From Rhodoluna limnophila (GTDB lineage Bacteria > Actinomycetota > Actinomycetes > Actinomycetales > Microbacteriaceae): a DNA stretch of 64,000 nucleotides. Every line of letters starts with the position of its first letter. Positions within the stretch are counted from its first letter, which is position 1. Shown here piece after piece: positions 48,484-58,430 of this stretch. The translations under genes and the position numbers were made by a program. The DNA lies in the NCBI RefSeq assembly GCF_005845365.1, contig NZ_CP040509.1, positions 372,001 through 436,000 on the forward strand. Reading direction: 5' to 3'. Below the pieces are notes generated by a model. It saw only the letters and a program-made list of their open reading frames with translations, searched no databases and was not told the origin of the DNA.

Positions 48484-49464
48484 ATGGATATCGATTTGAG
48501 AGTATTGAAAGTTCTCGAGCGCGAAGCAGAAATTCCTTTTGCCGAACTGGTCGAAATTATCGAAGCAGCAATTTTGGCTGCGTACCACAAGCACGTTGGA
48601 AACAGCGATGAAGCTCGCGCCGAGCTGAACAAAACCACCGGTCACGTAAACATTTACGCGCCCATTGTGGATGAAGAAGGCACCAATACCGGTGAAGAAG
48701 AAGTAACTCCAGAGAACTTCGGTCGCGTGGCGGCATATGCGGCCAAGCAGGTTATTGCCAGCCGTCTGCGCAACATCAGCGATGAAAACCTGTTGGGCGA
48801 GTTCAAGGGTAAAGAGGGTGACATCGTCGCCGGTGTTATCCAGCAGGGCCAGAAGCCGTACATGGTTTACGTTGACCTCGGCAGCATCGAGGCCATCATG
48901 CCCCCGGAGGAGCAGGTTCCAGGTGAGGACTACTCGCACGGTAAGCGCATCCGCGTTTATGTGACAGCGGTCAACAAGGGAACCCGCGGCGGACCGATGG
49001 TTACCGTTTCTCGTACCCACCCGAGTTTGGTTCGCAAATTGTTCGCAATGGAAGTTCCTGAGATCGCCAGTGGTGTAGTCGAGATTGTTTCTTTGGCTCG
49101 CGAGGCCGGCCACCGCACCAAGATTGCCGTTCGCGCGCACGAAGCGGGTGTAAACGCCAAGGGTTCATGCATCGGTGAATTGGGCCAGCGAGTGCGAGCT
49201 GTCCAGAACGAACTGAATGACGAAAAGATTGACATCGTTGATTACAGCGATGACCTGCCAGCTTTTGTAGCCCAGGCTCTATCTCCAGCCAAGGTTTCCA
49301 GCGCTTTCACGCTTGATGCCGCAACAAAGTCGGTTCGCGTGTTGGTTCCTGACTTCCAGTTGTCTTTGGCAATTGGAAAAGAGGGCCAGAATGCCCGTTT
49401 GGCAGCTAAGTTGACTGGAGCAAAGATCGACATTCAGCCTGACAGCATCCTCGAGGGCGAGTAG
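48484..49464 (+). CDS. nusA: Transcription termination/antitermination factor NusA
   Basis: A 326-residue NusA of the short form: N-terminal RNA polymerase-binding domain (1-125), S1 domain (about 130-200), two KH domains to residue 322, and no C-terminal acidic repeats. GTRGGPMVTVSRTHPSLV and VVEIVSLAREAGHRTKIAV are typical. GGGAGG precedes the ATG. The rimP gene, normally upstream of nusA, is missing in the 57-base gap to proS. Confidence 0.95.
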   Translation: MDIDLRVLKVLEREAEIPFAELVEIIEAAILAAYHKHVGNSDEARAELNKTTGHVNIYAPIVDEEGTNTGEEEVTPENFGRVAAYAAKQVIASRLRNISDENLLGEFKGKEGDIVAGVIQQGQKPYMVYVDLGSIEAIMPPEEQVPGEDYSHGKRIRVYVTAVNKGTRGGPMVTVSRTHPSLVRKLFAMEVPEIASGVVEIVSLAREAGHRTKIAVRAHEAGVNAKGSCIGELGQRVRAVQNELNDEKIDIVDYSDDLPAFVAQALSPAKVSSAFTLDAATKSVRVLVPDFQLSLAIGKEGQNARLAAKLTGAKIDIQPDSILEGE

Positions 49465-49495
49465 CTCTAGGCGGATTGCCTTGCCAGGGGTTAGA

Positions 49496-49762
49496 ATGGA
49501 GCGTACCTGCGTTGGTTGCCGCCAACGCTCCCAGCGTGCAAACCTCCTTCGAGTCGTTGAAAAATCAGGTTTCTTGATCTTTGACAACCAGAAGAATTTG
49601 CCCGGTCGGGGAGCATGGCTTCACCCAGTTTCGGAATGTTTAGAGTTGGCTATTTCTCGGAAATCGTTTATCCGGGCGTTGAAACTCAAAAAACAGGTCG
49701 AGACATCAGGTCTGAATTTCACTAAAGAACAGGCAGAAACGATGTTGGCAAAAAATGAGTAG
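49496..49762 (+). CDS. ylxR: YlxR (DUF448) family RNA-binding protein
   Basis: An 88-residue protein with MERTCVGCRQ at the N terminus and the GRGAWLHPVSECL motif. YlxR/RnpM binds RNase P RNA in Firmicutes; a related RNA role is inferred. ATG 49496 lies five bases behind AGGGG; an in-frame TTG at 49481 is less likely. It stands between nusA and infB as usual. Confidence 0.9.
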   Translation: MERTCVGCRQRSQRANLLRVVEKSGFLIFDNQKNLPGRGAWLHPVSECLELAISRKSFIRALKLKKQVETSGLNFTKEQAETMLAKNE

Positions 49763-49833
49763 CTCGAAATGAGTACCCAACAGCTTTAACGGCCTGCCCT
49801 GTCTAGGGGAGGCCCCAGACAGGAGAAACAAAA

Positions 49834-52527
49834 GTGGCGCTACCACGCGTGTACGACATTGCTAAAGAACTTGGAATCGATTCCAAGGTTGCTTTGGCCA
49901 AGCTCGCTGAACTCGGAGAGTTCGTAAAGAGCGGTTCATCAACTATTGCCCCGCCGGTTGCTAAGAAGCTTCGCGAGGCATTCCCAGACGCAAAACCAAA
50001 GGCTGAGGCCCCTAAGGCAGCTCCAAAGGCTGCTGCCCCTGCTAGCCCTGCAGCACCTGCTGCCCCGACTCCGGCAGCAATGACTCCGGCGGCTCCTGCT
50101 CCAGCTGCTCCAGCAGCTACACCAGCAGTTGCTCCGACAGCAAGTCCGGCAGCGCCGACTCCAGCTGCAGTTGCTCCGGCGGCTCCGGCGGCAGCTCCGG
50201 CAGCCCCGAGCCCAGCCACCCCTGGAATTCCTCGTCCAGGCAACAACCCTTTCGCAGCAAGCCAGGGCATGGGTATTCCGCGCCCGGTTGCTCGCCCAGG
50301 TAACAATCCGTTTTCTCCATCGCAGGGAATGGGTCGCCCAGGTGGCCCACGTCCGGCAGGTGGCGCAGGCCGTCCTGGTGGCGCCGGCGGTCCTCGTCCG
50401 GCAGGGTCCGGCACACCTCGTCCAGGTGGCGCAGGTGGACCAGGTCGTCCAGGTGGTTTTGCACCGCGTCCTGCTGGTGCCGGTTTTGCTCGTCCAGGTG
50501 GTGCACCAGGTGCAGCTCCGGGAGCCGGTGGATTCTCTCGTCCGGGTGGTGGACCAGGCGCAGGCCGTGGTCGCGGCGTAGGCGGCGGAACCGCGGGTGC
50601 ATTCGGTAAGGGTGGAGCACGTGGACAGAGCAAGGCTCGTAAGTCAAAGCGCGCGAAACGCGAAGAGTTCGAACAGCGTAATAACGCACCATCTCTTGGT
50701 GGCGCGATTGTTCCACGCGGAGACGGAACCACTGTTTTGCGTCTTCGCCGCGGTTCATCAATCCAGGACTTCGCCGACAAGATTGACACCACTGCAGGTC
50801 AGCTGATCACTGTGCTATTCGCCCTTGGTCAAATGGCAACTGCAACTGCTTCGCTTGACGAAGAGACCTTCCAGATCCTCGGTGAAGAGCTTGGCTACAA
50901 GATCGAGGTTGTTTCACCTGAGGACGAAGAGCGCGAGCTATTCGAAGGCTTTGGTCTTGACGTGTCAACCGACTACGACGATGATGAGGCTGACCTTATT
51001 GCTCGTCCGCCGGTTGTTACCGTTATGGGTCACGTTGACCACGGTAAGACTCGTTTGCTGGACAGCATTCGCAACTCAAACGTCATTGCGGGCGAGGCCG
51101 GCGGAATTACCCAGCACATCGGTGCCTACCAGGTACACGTTGAGCACGAGGGCATTGATCGCGCAATTACCTTCATCGACACCCCAGGTCACGAGGCGTT
51201 TACCGCTATGCGTGCCCGTGGTGCTCAGGTAACCGACGTCGCAATCTTGGTTGTCGCAGCTGATGACGGTGTTATGCCTCAGACCATCGAGGCGTTGAAC
51301 CACGCTCAGTCAGCTGGTGTACCAATCGTGGTCGCAGTGAACAAGACCGATAAAGAGAGCGCTAACCCAGCCAAGATTCGCCAGCAATTGACCGAGTTCA
51401 ACTTGGTAGCTGAAGAATACGGTGGCGACGTTATGTTCGTTGATGTTTCTGCTCTAACCGGCAAGGGCATCAAGGACCTTCTAGACGCTGTTCTACTTAC
51501 TGCAGACGCTGCGCTCGACATGCGCGCCAACCCAAACAAGGATGCTCGCGGTGTTGCCATCGAGGCCAACCTTGATAAGGGTCGCGGATCAGTGGCCACA
51601 GTTCTTATCCAGTCAGGTACTTTGCGCGTTGGTGACTCAATCGTTGCCGGTGCTGCACACGGTCGTGTGCGTGCCATGTTCGATGAGAACGGCGTGGCGG
51701 TTGCCGCTGCCGAGCCAAGCCGTCCGGTTCAGGTTCTGGGTCTACAGTCAGTACCTCGAGCCGGTGACACCTTTGTGGTTACCGAAGACGAGCGTCAGGC
51801 CCGCCAAATCGCTGAAAAGCGCGAGGCTGCCGACCGCAATGCTCTACTGGCCAAGACTCGCAAGCGTGTCAGTCTTGAAGACTTCACCAAGGCTCTTGAA
51901 GATGGCAAGGTTGAGGCTCTTAACCTCATCATCAAGGGTGACGTTTCTGGTGCTGTTGAAGCACTTGAAGACTCATTGCTCAAGATTGAAGTTGACGATT
52001 CAGTTCAGTTGCGAATCATCCACCGTGGTGTTGGTGCAATTACCGAGTCAGACGTCAACCTGGCCACCGTTGACAGCGCGATCATCATCGGCTTCAACGT
52101 CAAGCCAGACAACAAGGCCAAGGAGCGCGCCGACCGCGAGGGCGTCGACATTCGTCAGTACTCAGTTATTTATGCTGCGCTTGACGACATTGAGAAGGCA
52201 CTCAAGGGCATGCTCAAGCCTGAGTACGAAGAATTCCAGTTGGGTACCGCAGAGGTCCGCGAACTGTTCAAGTCTTCGAAGGTTGGAACCATCGCAGGTT
52301 CGATCGTCCGCTCTGGTTCAATCCGTCGAAACAGCTCGGCTCGCGTCTTGCGTGCTGGCAAGGTCATCGCGGATAACCTCAAGATTGACTCGCTCAAGCG
52401 ATTCAAGGACGATGCAACCGAGGTCAAGACTGACTTCGAGTGTGGTATCGGACTGAACGGCTTCAACGAACTCGAGCTCGAAGACATCATCGAGACCTTC
52501 GAGATGCGTGAAAAGCCTCGAGTTTAG
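49834..52527 (+). CDS. infB: Translation initiation factor IF-2
   Basis: An 897-residue GTPase. The N-terminal IF2-N domain (1-55) is followed by a long Ala/Pro-rich and then Gly/Pro/Arg-rich disordered stretch (about 60-265). The G domain has GHVDHGKT (G1), DTPGHEAF (G3) and NKTD (G4); domains II to IV follow with the C-terminal [12 protein letters not shown] region. GTG start behind an AGGAGAAA site. The repeat-rich N terminus produces long spurious reading frames on the other strand. Confidence 0.97.
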   Translation: MALPRVYDIAKELGIDSKVALAKLAELGEFVKSGSSTIAPPVAKKLREAFPDAKPKAEAPKAAPKAAAPASPAAPAAPTPAAMTPAAPAPAAPAATPAVAPTASPAAPTPAAVAPAAPAAAPAAPSPATPGIPRPGNNPFAASQGMGIPRPVARPGNNPFSPSQGMGRPGGPRPAGGAGRPGGAGGPRPAGSGTPRPGGAGGPGRPGGFAPRPAGAGFARPGGAPGAAPGAGGFSRPGGGPGAGRGRGVGGGTAGAFGKGGARGQSKARKSKRAKREEFEQRNNAPSLGGAIVPRGDGTTVLRLRRGSSIQDFADKIDTTAGQLITVLFALGQMATATASLDEETFQILGEELGYKIEVVSPEDEERELFEGFGLDVSTDYDDDEADLIARPPVVTVMGHVDHGKTRLLDSIRNSNVIAGEAGGITQHIGAYQVHVEHEGIDRAITFIDTPGHEAFTAMRARGAQVTDVAILVVAADDGVMPQTIEALNHAQSAGVPIVVAVNKTDKESANPAKIRQQLTEFNLVAEEYGGDVMFVDVSALTGKGIKDLLDAVLLTADAALDMRANPNKDARGVAIEANLDKGRGSVATVLIQSGTLRVGDSIVAGAAHGRVRAMFDENGVAVAAAEPSRPVQVLGLQSVPRAGDTFVVTEDERQARQIAEKREAADRNALLAKTRKRVSLEDFTKALEDGKVEALNLIIKGDVSGAVEALEDSLLKIEVDDSVQLRIIHRGVGAITESDVNLATVDSAIIIGFNVKPDNKAKERADREGVDIRQYSVIYAALDDIEKALKGMLKPEYEEFQLGTAEVRELFKSSKVGTIAGSIVRSGSIRRNSSARVLRAGKVIADNLKIDSLKRFKDDATEVKTDFECGIGLNGFNELELEDIIETFEMREKPRV

Positions 52528-52536
52528 GTTTAGAAC

Positions 52537-52977
52537 ATGGCAGATGTTGCACGCGCTAGAAAGCTAGCGGAACGCATCAAGGTTTTGGTGGCAGAGGCGC
52601 TCGAGCGCGCCGTTAAGGACCCAGATTTGGGCTTTGTCACCATTACCGACGTCAAAGTTACCCCTGACCTTCAGCACTCAACCATCTTCTTCACGGTTTA
52701 TGGAACACCTGCTGAAAAGGCTCGTAGCGCTGAAATCATCGAAAAGAATCGTGGCGTAATTCGCCGCGAGGTCGGGCGTCAGCTGTCAATTCGGTTGGTT
52801 CCAACAATCGAATTCGTAGCCGATGAAATTCCTGAAACCGCTGCACACATGAATGATTTGTTGGCAGCAGCCAAGGCCCGCGATGAAGAAGTGGCCAAGT
52901 TAGCCGCAGATGCTCACTGGGCTGGCGAAGAGAACCCTTATAAAGAGCCTCGACAGATTGAAGAGGACGAAGACTAA
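52537..52977 (+). CDS. rbfA: 30S ribosome-binding factor A
   Basis: A 146-residue KH-type ribosome maturation factor with MADVARARKLAERIKVLVAE and VTITDVKVTPDLQHSTIFFTVYG. The acidic C-terminal tail is typical of actinobacterial RbfA. Its TAA stop is directly followed by the truB ATG. Confidence 0.94.
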   Translation: MADVARARKLAERIKVLVAEALERAVKDPDLGFVTITDVKVTPDLQHSTIFFTVYGTPAEKARSAEIIEKNRGVIRREVGRQLSIRLVPTIEFVADEIPETAAHMNDLLAAAKARDEEVAKLAADAHWAGEENPYKEPRQIEEDED

Positions 52978-53886
52978 ATGTCTTCTGGCCTCGTCCTGAT
53001 CGATAAGCCTTCGGGCTGGACCAGTCACGACGTTGTTGCCCGCCTAAGAAAATTGGCGGGCACTCGTCGGGTTGGCCACGCCGGCACTCTCGATCCAATG
53101 GCAACCGGTTTGTTGCTCATCGGGGTTAATTCGGCAACGAAACTGCTCACCTTTTTAGTCGGTGAAGACAAAACCTACTTTGCGACAATCCGCCTCGGTG
53201 CCTCGACTATCACTGATGACAAAGAATCTGAATACCTGCTTGTGGCAGACCCGGATGACTTGCGAGCGCTCACTAAAGAAGCCATCGAGTCGGCGTTAGT
53301 GCATTTGCGCGGAGAAATTCAGCAGGTGCCGAGCTCGGTGAGTGCAATCAAGGTAAACGGTGAGCGAGCCTATTCAAAGGTTCGCTCGGGCGATGAAGTA
53401 AAGCTTGCCGCCAGGCCGGTCACAATCCACAGATTTGAGATTCTCGGTGAGCCTCGAATCGAAGAGGTTGATGGTCAAGCATTCATTGACATCGATGTTG
53501 TTGTGGACTGCAGCTCTGGCACATACATTCGGGCACTAGCGCGGGACTTGGGTTTATCTCTCAAAGTTGGCGGCCACCTAACCGCGCTTCGACGAACCAA
53601 AATTGGAAGCTACAACATCTCGCAGGCCCAAGGTCTCGAGGCGCTGACCGCCGAAACACTGAACATTCTCGACATGTCTGAGGCTGCCGCGCAGCAATTC
53701 AAGTCGCGTGCGCTTTCTCGGCAAGACGCTATTGATCTGAGGCACGGCAAGAGGCTAAAAGCTGCTGACGAGGGCTCCGAACCGATTGCAGCATTCGATG
53801 AAGGCGGAAAACTGGTGGCGATGCTCTCCAGGTCAGGTCGGGATCTCAAATCGCTTGTGGTTTTTCCGGAGGGTTCAAATGATTGA
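52978..53886 (+). CDS. truB: tRNA pseudouridine(55) synthase
   Basis: A 302-residue enzyme that makes pseudouridine 55 in the T loop of tRNAs. The catalytic aspartate is in GHAGTLDPMATGLL; VSAIKVNGERAY and CSSGTYIRALARDLG are the other family motifs. A C-terminal domain of actinobacterial type follows. The last eight bases overlap the next gene. Confidence 0.96.
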   Translation: MSSGLVLIDKPSGWTSHDVVARLRKLAGTRRVGHAGTLDPMATGLLLIGVNSATKLLTFLVGEDKTYFATIRLGASTITDDKESEYLLVADPDDLRALTKEAIESALVHLRGEIQQVPSSVSAIKVNGERAYSKVRSGDEVKLAARPVTIHRFEILGEPRIEEVDGQAFIDIDVVVDCSSGTYIRALARDLGLSLKVGGHLTALRRTKIGSYNISQAQGLEALTAETLNILDMSEAAAQQFKSRALSRQDAIDLRHGKRLKAADEGSEPIAAFDEGGKLVAMLSRSGRDLKSLVVFPEGSND

Positions 53887-54241
53887 TTGGTTTTATTCGG
53901 TTTCGTTGACTGTGAGCGTCATCTCAGGCGTTTGGGCAGTGGCGCTAGGTTTGTTCAAGCGCAAGCCAAGCCTCCTAAGTTTGGTCCCTCTGGCGCTAGT
54001 GCAGCTGCTGCTGGTGATTCAGTTGGCTATTTCAATTTCCCTGGTGATCTTGGGGGAGCGCGCCAAGCAAGACACAGTTGAATTCTTCGCCTACCTGATC
54101 GTTGCTCTGATGGTTCCGCTGGGCGCGGGGTTCTGGGCATTGATTGAGCGCAGCAAGTGGTCAACGGTCGTTATCGGTGTCGGTGCCCTTACCGTTGCAG
54201 TGATGCTGGTGCGTATGCAGCAAATCTGGCTGGGCTACTAG
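53879..54241 (+). CDS. Small membrane protein of unknown function, coupled to truB
   Basis: A 120-residue protein with four hydrophobic segments (about 5-22, 30-50, 62-82, 90-110) and no recognisable family motif. ATG 53879 has a GGAGGG site inside the truB 3' end; a longer frame from 53786 has no site and is rejected. The overlap implies translational coupling to truB. In many actinobacteria truB is followed by ribF; here this gene and the pst genes lie between them. Confidence 0.65.
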   Translation: MIDWFYSVSLTVSVISGVWAVALGLFKRKPSLLSLVPLALVQLLLVIQLAISISLVILGERAKQDTVEFFAYLIVALMVPLGAGFWALIERSKWSTVVIGVGALTVAVMLVRMQQIWLGY

Positions 54242-54285
54242 CCCTATAAGTCATTGGCGCATCGATAACGGCAATTTAACCTTCC

Positions 54286-54296
54286 GTTTACTCCTC
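54286..54296 (+). promoter_or_regulatory. Pho box-like element before pstC
   Basis: GTTTACTCCTC resembles the 11-base repeat unit of actinobacterial PhoP sites and closely matches GTTTACTTTCC and GTTCACTTCTC before pstS. Confidence 0.4.
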
Positions 54297-54335
54297 GAAC
54301 AGGTTGCATTCATTCGGCCTATCGATGATTGAGGC

Positions 54336-55316
54336 ATGTCCCAGCAGCCAGACCTCAAAATTCCGGAGCGCCGCAAGCTCAACACCGCGCCGACCAGCCT
54401 TGGCGACAAAATTTTCTTCCGAGTGGCTTCAGGTGCCGCCAACTTTTCGATCGTCCTCGTCGGCCTAATTCTGGTTTTTCTCTTGTGGCAGTCTGTGCCA
54501 GCTCTCCAAAGCCAGGGCATCGACTTCATCTTTGGTTCCAACTGGGATGCTGCTGCAGAGACTCCGGTCTTCCAGATTGGTCCGATGCTCTGGGGCTCTT
54601 TCCTGATTTCGTTTCTTGGCGTAATTCTGGCAGTACCTATGGCGATTGCAATTGCCTATTTCATTGAGTTCATGGCGTCCAAAGCTGTTGGTCGAGTAGC
54701 CACAACTTTGATTGATTTGTTGGCTGCCTTGCCTTCAGTGGTTTTGGGCCTATGGGGTTTTGCTGTTTTCACTCCGGTAGCGGCTGGTTGGGCAGAGTCG
54801 CTAAATAAGGCGTTTGGTTGGTTTCCGCTCTTTGCCTCAGATGGCGCAGGATTTCTAGCCTCGCCCTTTATTGCGGGCTGGATTGTTGCCATCATGATTG
54901 TGCCAATTATCGCGTCGATTTCACGCGAAATCTTTAGCCAGATTGACCGCGATTTGATCAACGCAGCCAAGGGGTTGGGTGGCGGTTCTTACTCAATTTT
55001 CAAGAAGGTTATTTTGCCAACGGCTTCAGGCGGAGTAGTCGGTGGTGTTCTTTTGGGATTGGGTCGTGCACTCGGCGAAACCGTGGCAATTTTCTACGTT
55101 CTAAATCTAGTTTTCGAAATCAACTGGTACGAAATCCTTCAGCAGCGCGGTGGTTCAATCGCATCAAACATCCTCGCGCGATTTGGTGAGGCAGGGCCTG
55201 CCGAGATCAGTGCGCTGATGGCATCGGGGTTGGTTTTGTTCGTGATGACTTTGATCATCAATTCGATCGCTGCCTGGGTGGTAGCAAAGGCACAGCCTTG
55301 GAGAAAGAACCAATGA
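54336..55316 (+). CDS. pstC: Phosphate ABC transporter permease PstC
   Basis: A 326-residue permease with six or seven membrane segments, the FGSNWDAAAE segment after the first helix, LLAALPSVVLGLWGF, and the EAA loop INAAKGLGGGSYSIFKKVILP. First gene of pstCABS. Its stop overlaps the pstA start (ATGA). Confidence 0.95.
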   Translation: MSQQPDLKIPERRKLNTAPTSLGDKIFFRVASGAANFSIVLVGLILVFLLWQSVPALQSQGIDFIFGSNWDAAAETPVFQIGPMLWGSFLISFLGVILAVPMAIAIAYFIEFMASKAVGRVATTLIDLLAALPSVVLGLWGFAVFTPVAAGWAESLNKAFGWFPLFASDGAGFLASPFIAGWIVAIMIVPIIASISREIFSQIDRDLINAAKGLGGGSYSIFKKVILPTASGGVVGGVLLGLGRALGETVAIFYVLNLVFEINWYEILQQRGGSIASNILARFGEAGPAEISALMASGLVLFVMTLIINSIAAWVVAKAQPWRKNQ

Positions 55317-56401
55317 CAAATTACATACCTGAGGCGATGCCGAGGCCAACAAATGCTGCGCCATGGGCAAAAGTTGATGCTAAAAAAACTCTGAGAATTG
55401 TTTTGGCCTCGACGCTACCCGCGGCAACGGCAGCTCTGCTGGCGATTTCGTTTGGTTGGCAATTCGAGTTCACGCTTTTGGCTGTTTTCTTGCCATTGCA
55501 GCTGGTTGCTGGTCTTTGGCTCGGAACAGTCACAGCCGGAAAACGTGGTCGAGGAGATGCACTCTTAGTGATCTTCACGGTGTTTTTCTCAGCGTTGGTG
55601 CTAGTTCTGCTTATGTCGGTGTTGTGGTCGGTGGTATCAAACGGTGCCGCCGCAATGAGCTGGCAGTTCTTTACCCAAAACAACGTTTATGTTTCTGCCA
55701 ACACTTCGCTTGAGTATGGCGGCGTGGGTCACTCGATCATCGGCACAGTTCTGATTGTTGGGCTAGCCACCCTAGTTACAGTTCCGCTTGGAATATTGAT
55801 TGCGGTCTACCTGACTGAGACTCGCGGAAAAACTCGTGGCTTGATCCGTACCCTAATTCAGGCAATGTCGGGATTGCCGTCGGTAGTGTCTGGCTTGTTC
55901 GTTTATGCGGCTTTCATCGTCACCGGAATCACTCAGTATGCGGGCTGGGCTGGCTCTCTAGCCCTACTGCCGTTGATGCTGCCAACCGTGAGCCGCATAG
56001 CTGAGGAGTCACTCAGGTTGGTGCCGGCAGATCTAAGAAGCGCTGCAGTAGGACTGGGTGCGCCTAACTATCGAGCCTTCCTCCAAGTGGTAATGCCGGC
56101 TGCAAAAAGCGGTCTGGTCACCGCGATTCTCTTGGGAATCGCTCGAATCATCGGTGAAACTGCTCCGTTGGTTCTCACTACCTTTGCTGCGGCTACTACA
56201 TCGGTGAATATTTTCAACGGCCCAATGTCAACCCTTCCGACCTACCTGTACGGCTTCATCTCTGACCCGTCAATCCAGAGTGCCCAGCGTGCCTGGGGTG
56301 CCGCCTTGGTCATGTTGATTTTGGTTGGTGTTCTCTTTACGGCTGCCCGAGTGATGACTCGTTCTCGAGTTGGCAAAACAACAAAAAAGATTGGAAAGTA
56401 A
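55313..56401 (+). CDS. pstA: Phosphate ABC transporter permease PstA
   Basis: A 362-residue permease, longer than E. coli PstA because of two extra N-terminal membrane segments (about 28-70), common in actinobacteria. The family motifs [17 protein letters not shown] and the EAA loop [22 protein letters not shown] are present. ATG 55313 overlaps the pstC stop. Confidence 0.95.
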   Translation: MTNYIPEAMPRPTNAAPWAKVDAKKTLRIVLASTLPAATAALLAISFGWQFEFTLLAVFLPLQLVAGLWLGTVTAGKRGRGDALLVIFTVFFSALVLVLLMSVLWSVVSNGAAAMSWQFFTQNNVYVSANTSLEYGGVGHSIIGTVLIVGLATLVTVPLGILIAVYLTETRGKTRGLIRTLIQAMSGLPSVVSGLFVYAAFIVTGITQYAGWAGSLALLPLMLPTVSRIAEESLRLVPADLRSAAVGLGAPNYRAFLQVVMPAAKSGLVTAILLGIARIIGETAPLVLTTFAAATTSVNIFNGPMSTLPTYLYGFISDPSIQSAQRAWGAALVMLILVGVLFTAARVMTRSRVGKTTKKIGK

Positions 56402-56403
56402 AA

Positions 56404-57192
56404 ATGGCTTCTGAAATTCTGAACGATACCGTTCTGTACTCCAAGGATGTCAACGTCTGGTTCGGTGACCGTCACGTTCTGAGTAACGTAAACCTTGAGT
56501 TTCCGACTAACCAGGTAACTGCTCTGATCGGCCCTTCAGGTTGCGGTAAGTCAACTTTCCTTCGCACTCTAAACCGCATGCACGAGCTGATTCCATCAGC
56601 AGGCTTTGCCGGAGAAATTTTCCTCGATGGTGAGGACATCTACGCCGACAAGGTTGATCCAGTTAGTGTTCGCCTCAAGGTGGGTATGGTCTTCCAGAAG
56701 CCAAACCCTTTCCCAACCATGTCAATTAAGGACAACATTCTTTCAGGATTGCGTCTTTCTGGGCGCAAGATTGAGGCTGGAGAAGAGCTGGTCGAAACCT
56801 CGCTTCGTCGTGCCTCGATCTGGAACGAAGTTAAGGACCGCCTCGGTGATGCAGCGGTATCTCTCTCAGGCGGTCAGCAGCAGCGCCTCTGTATTGCTCG
56901 TTCTCTGGCGATGAACCCAGAAGTCCTCTTGATGGACGAGCCGTGTTCCGCTTTGGACCCAGGTTCAACTCGTCGAATTGAGGAGACCATTCAAGAGCTT
57001 TCTGAGTCAATGACCATCGTGATTGTGACCCACAACATGCAGCAGGCGCAGCGAGTTTCAGACCAAACGGCATTCTTCCTTTCTGAAGACGGCCGACCTG
57101 GTCATGTGGTTGAGTTTGGAAAAACTGAAACTGTTTTCAATCAGCCAGTTGACCCGCGAACCAACGATTACGTAAACGGACACTTCGGCTAG
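56404..57192 (+). CDS. pstB: Phosphate ABC transporter ATP-binding protein PstB
   Basis: A 262-residue ABC ATPase with Walker [10 protein letters not shown], the PstB-typical [16 protein letters not shown], signature [15 protein letters not shown], Walker [14 protein letters not shown] and H-loop [14 protein letters not shown]. It follows pstA after two bases. Confidence 0.96.
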   Translation: MASEILNDTVLYSKDVNVWFGDRHVLSNVNLEFPTNQVTALIGPSGCGKSTFLRTLNRMHELIPSAGFAGEIFLDGEDIYADKVDPVSVRLKVGMVFQKPNPFPTMSIKDNILSGLRLSGRKIEAGEELVETSLRRASIWNEVKDRLGDAAVSLSGGQQQRLCIARSLAMNPEVLLMDEPCSALDPGSTRRIEETIQELSESMTIVIVTHNMQQAQRVSDQTAFFLSEDGRPGHVVEFGKTETVFNQPVDPRTNDYVNGHFG

Positions 57193-57206
57193 AGCGTTAA
57201 GAGACT

Positions 57207-57277
57207 GTTTACTTTCCCTTCGGCTGCCTGCCATCAAGTGAACAAACTTCGTTCACTTCTCCTATTCAAACTGTGAT
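57207..57277 (+). promoter_or_regulatory. Pho box-like elements and inverted repeat before pstS
   Basis: GTTTACTTTCC (57207-57217) and GTTCACTTCTC followed by CTATTCAAACT (57251-57272) look like 11-base PhoP repeat units. AAGTGAAC (57236-57243) and GTTCACTT (57251-57258) also form a perfect 8-bp inverted repeat with a seven-base spacer. A TGTGAT at 57272-57277 may be the -10 box. A separate phosphate-controlled promoter for pstS is inferred. Confidence 0.45.
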
Positions 57278-57317
57278 TAGTCGGAAACCCGGCCAACGAT
57301 CTCAAAAGGAGAAACTC

Positions 57318-58343
57318 ATGTTTCGCAAGGCAACTGGCGCTCTAGCCGCCATCGCTCTAGTGGCATCTCTAGCCACTGCTTCTGCTCCTGCAACCGCAGC
57401 CGGAGTATCAATCACCGGTGAAGGTTCATCTTTCGCTGGAACCGCTCTTATCGCAGCCCAGAGCAAGTTCAACGCCAAGGGTGGCGCCCAGGTCAACTAC
57501 ACCAAGTCATCTTCAAGCAAGGGACGCGCCAACGTTTCTGCCGGAACCGTTGACTTCGGTGCATCAGACATTACGTATGTAGCTGCCGGCGCCACTGCTC
57601 CTGCAAACACAGTGTTGACCCCGCTACTTGGTGGACCAATCGCAATTGTTTACAACCTGCCTTCAGTCGGTAAGGGCCTTCGCCTTGACCCAGCTACCCT
57701 GGGAGCAATCTTCTCTGGCCGCATCACCATGTGGAACCACGCAAACATCAAGAAGTTGAACCCAACCAAGTCTCTTCCAGCCAAGGCAATCTCGGTCCGC
57801 TTCCGTGCAGCTGGCTCAGGCACCACCGCTAACTTGACCCAGTACCTAGCCGGTAACAAGGTAACCGGTTGGACTGCCAACAACGGTGACTTCACCAAGG
57901 CTTCAGGCGCAGCTTCTGTAGTTGGTGTGTCTGTTCCATCATCATCAGACATGGTTACTGCAGTTGACAACACCTCGTACACCATTGGCTACGTTGACCT
58001 AGCAGATGCTGCTGGTAAGGGTCTTGTTTACGCGTCAATCAAGAACCCAGCTGGTCAGTACATCCTTCCAACTGCAACCGCAGCTAAGTCTTTCCTAGCC
58101 GCACAGACTGTTCCGACTGATGGCTCTGTAAAGATCAACTTCCTGAAGAAGATTAGCGGCGCGTACAACCTAAGCGCATTTGCTTACGGTATCGCGTCAT
58201 CAAACTACGCCGATGCTTCGAAGGGTGCAGCAGTCAAGGCTTTCTTCACCTACGTAGTTAGCAACGCTGTTCCTACCGGTTACGTTGCCCTTTCAGGTGC
58301 AGCCAAGACCGCTGCTCTAAAGCAGATCGCAAAGATCAAGTAG
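57318..58343 (+). CDS. pstS: Phosphate-binding protein PstS, secreted form without lipobox
   Basis: A 341-residue phosphate-binding protein. The Sec signal peptide (cleavage near ATAA, residue 28) has no lipobox, and I see no cysteine in the whole protein, so it is not a lipoprotein. Ligand motifs are intact: GEGSSFAG (35-41), GASDI with Asp84 and RAAGSGTT (163-170). ATG 57318 has an AAGGAG site; the upstream in-frame ATG at 57273 is rejected. Unusually it comes after pstB. Confidence 0.92.
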   Translation: MFRKATGALAAIALVASLATASAPATAAGVSITGEGSSFAGTALIAAQSKFNAKGGAQVNYTKSSSSKGRANVSAGTVDFGASDITYVAAGATAPANTVLTPLLGGPIAIVYNLPSVGKGLRLDPATLGAIFSGRITMWNHANIKKLNPTKSLPAKAISVRFRAAGSGTTANLTQYLAGNKVTGWTANNGDFTKASGAASVVGVSVPSSSDMVTAVDNTSYTIGYVDLADAAGKGLVYASIKNPAGQYILPTATAAKSFLAAQTVPTDGSVKINFLKKISGAYNLSAFAYGIASSNYADASKGAAVKAFFTYVVSNAVPTGYVALSGAAKTAALKQIAKIK

Positions 58344-58367
58344 TAAATAGTTTCAAAAAGTAGATGG

Positions 58368-58404
58368 TTTTGGGGAGCGCGGCATAAGTCGTTGCTCCCC
58401 AAAA
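58368..58404 (+). other. Perfect 11-bp hairpin between pstS and the PstS-like gene
   Basis: TTTTGGGGAGC pairs with GCTCCCCAAAA around a 15-base loop. No T run follows, so it is more likely an mRNA stabiliser or attenuator between the two genes than a full terminator. Confidence 0.7.
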
Positions 58405-58430
58405 TCACTTAACAAAATAAGGAATTCAGG

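Noticed and set aside
48373-49140. A 255-codon minus-strand frame opposite proS/nusA
   Set aside because: It is fully antisense to nusA and resembles no protein family; the open frame follows from codon bias of the real gene.
49803-50792. A 329-codon minus-strand frame and a 214-codon one opposite infB
   Set aside because: Both are products of the Ala/Pro/Gly-rich repeats in the infB N terminus; the composition is repetitive, there is no ribosome binding site, and the plus-strand IF-2 is certain.
58368-58404. Intrinsic terminator after pstS
   Set aside because: The stem is perfect but the following bases are AATCACTTAAC without a T run, so a terminator call is not supported.
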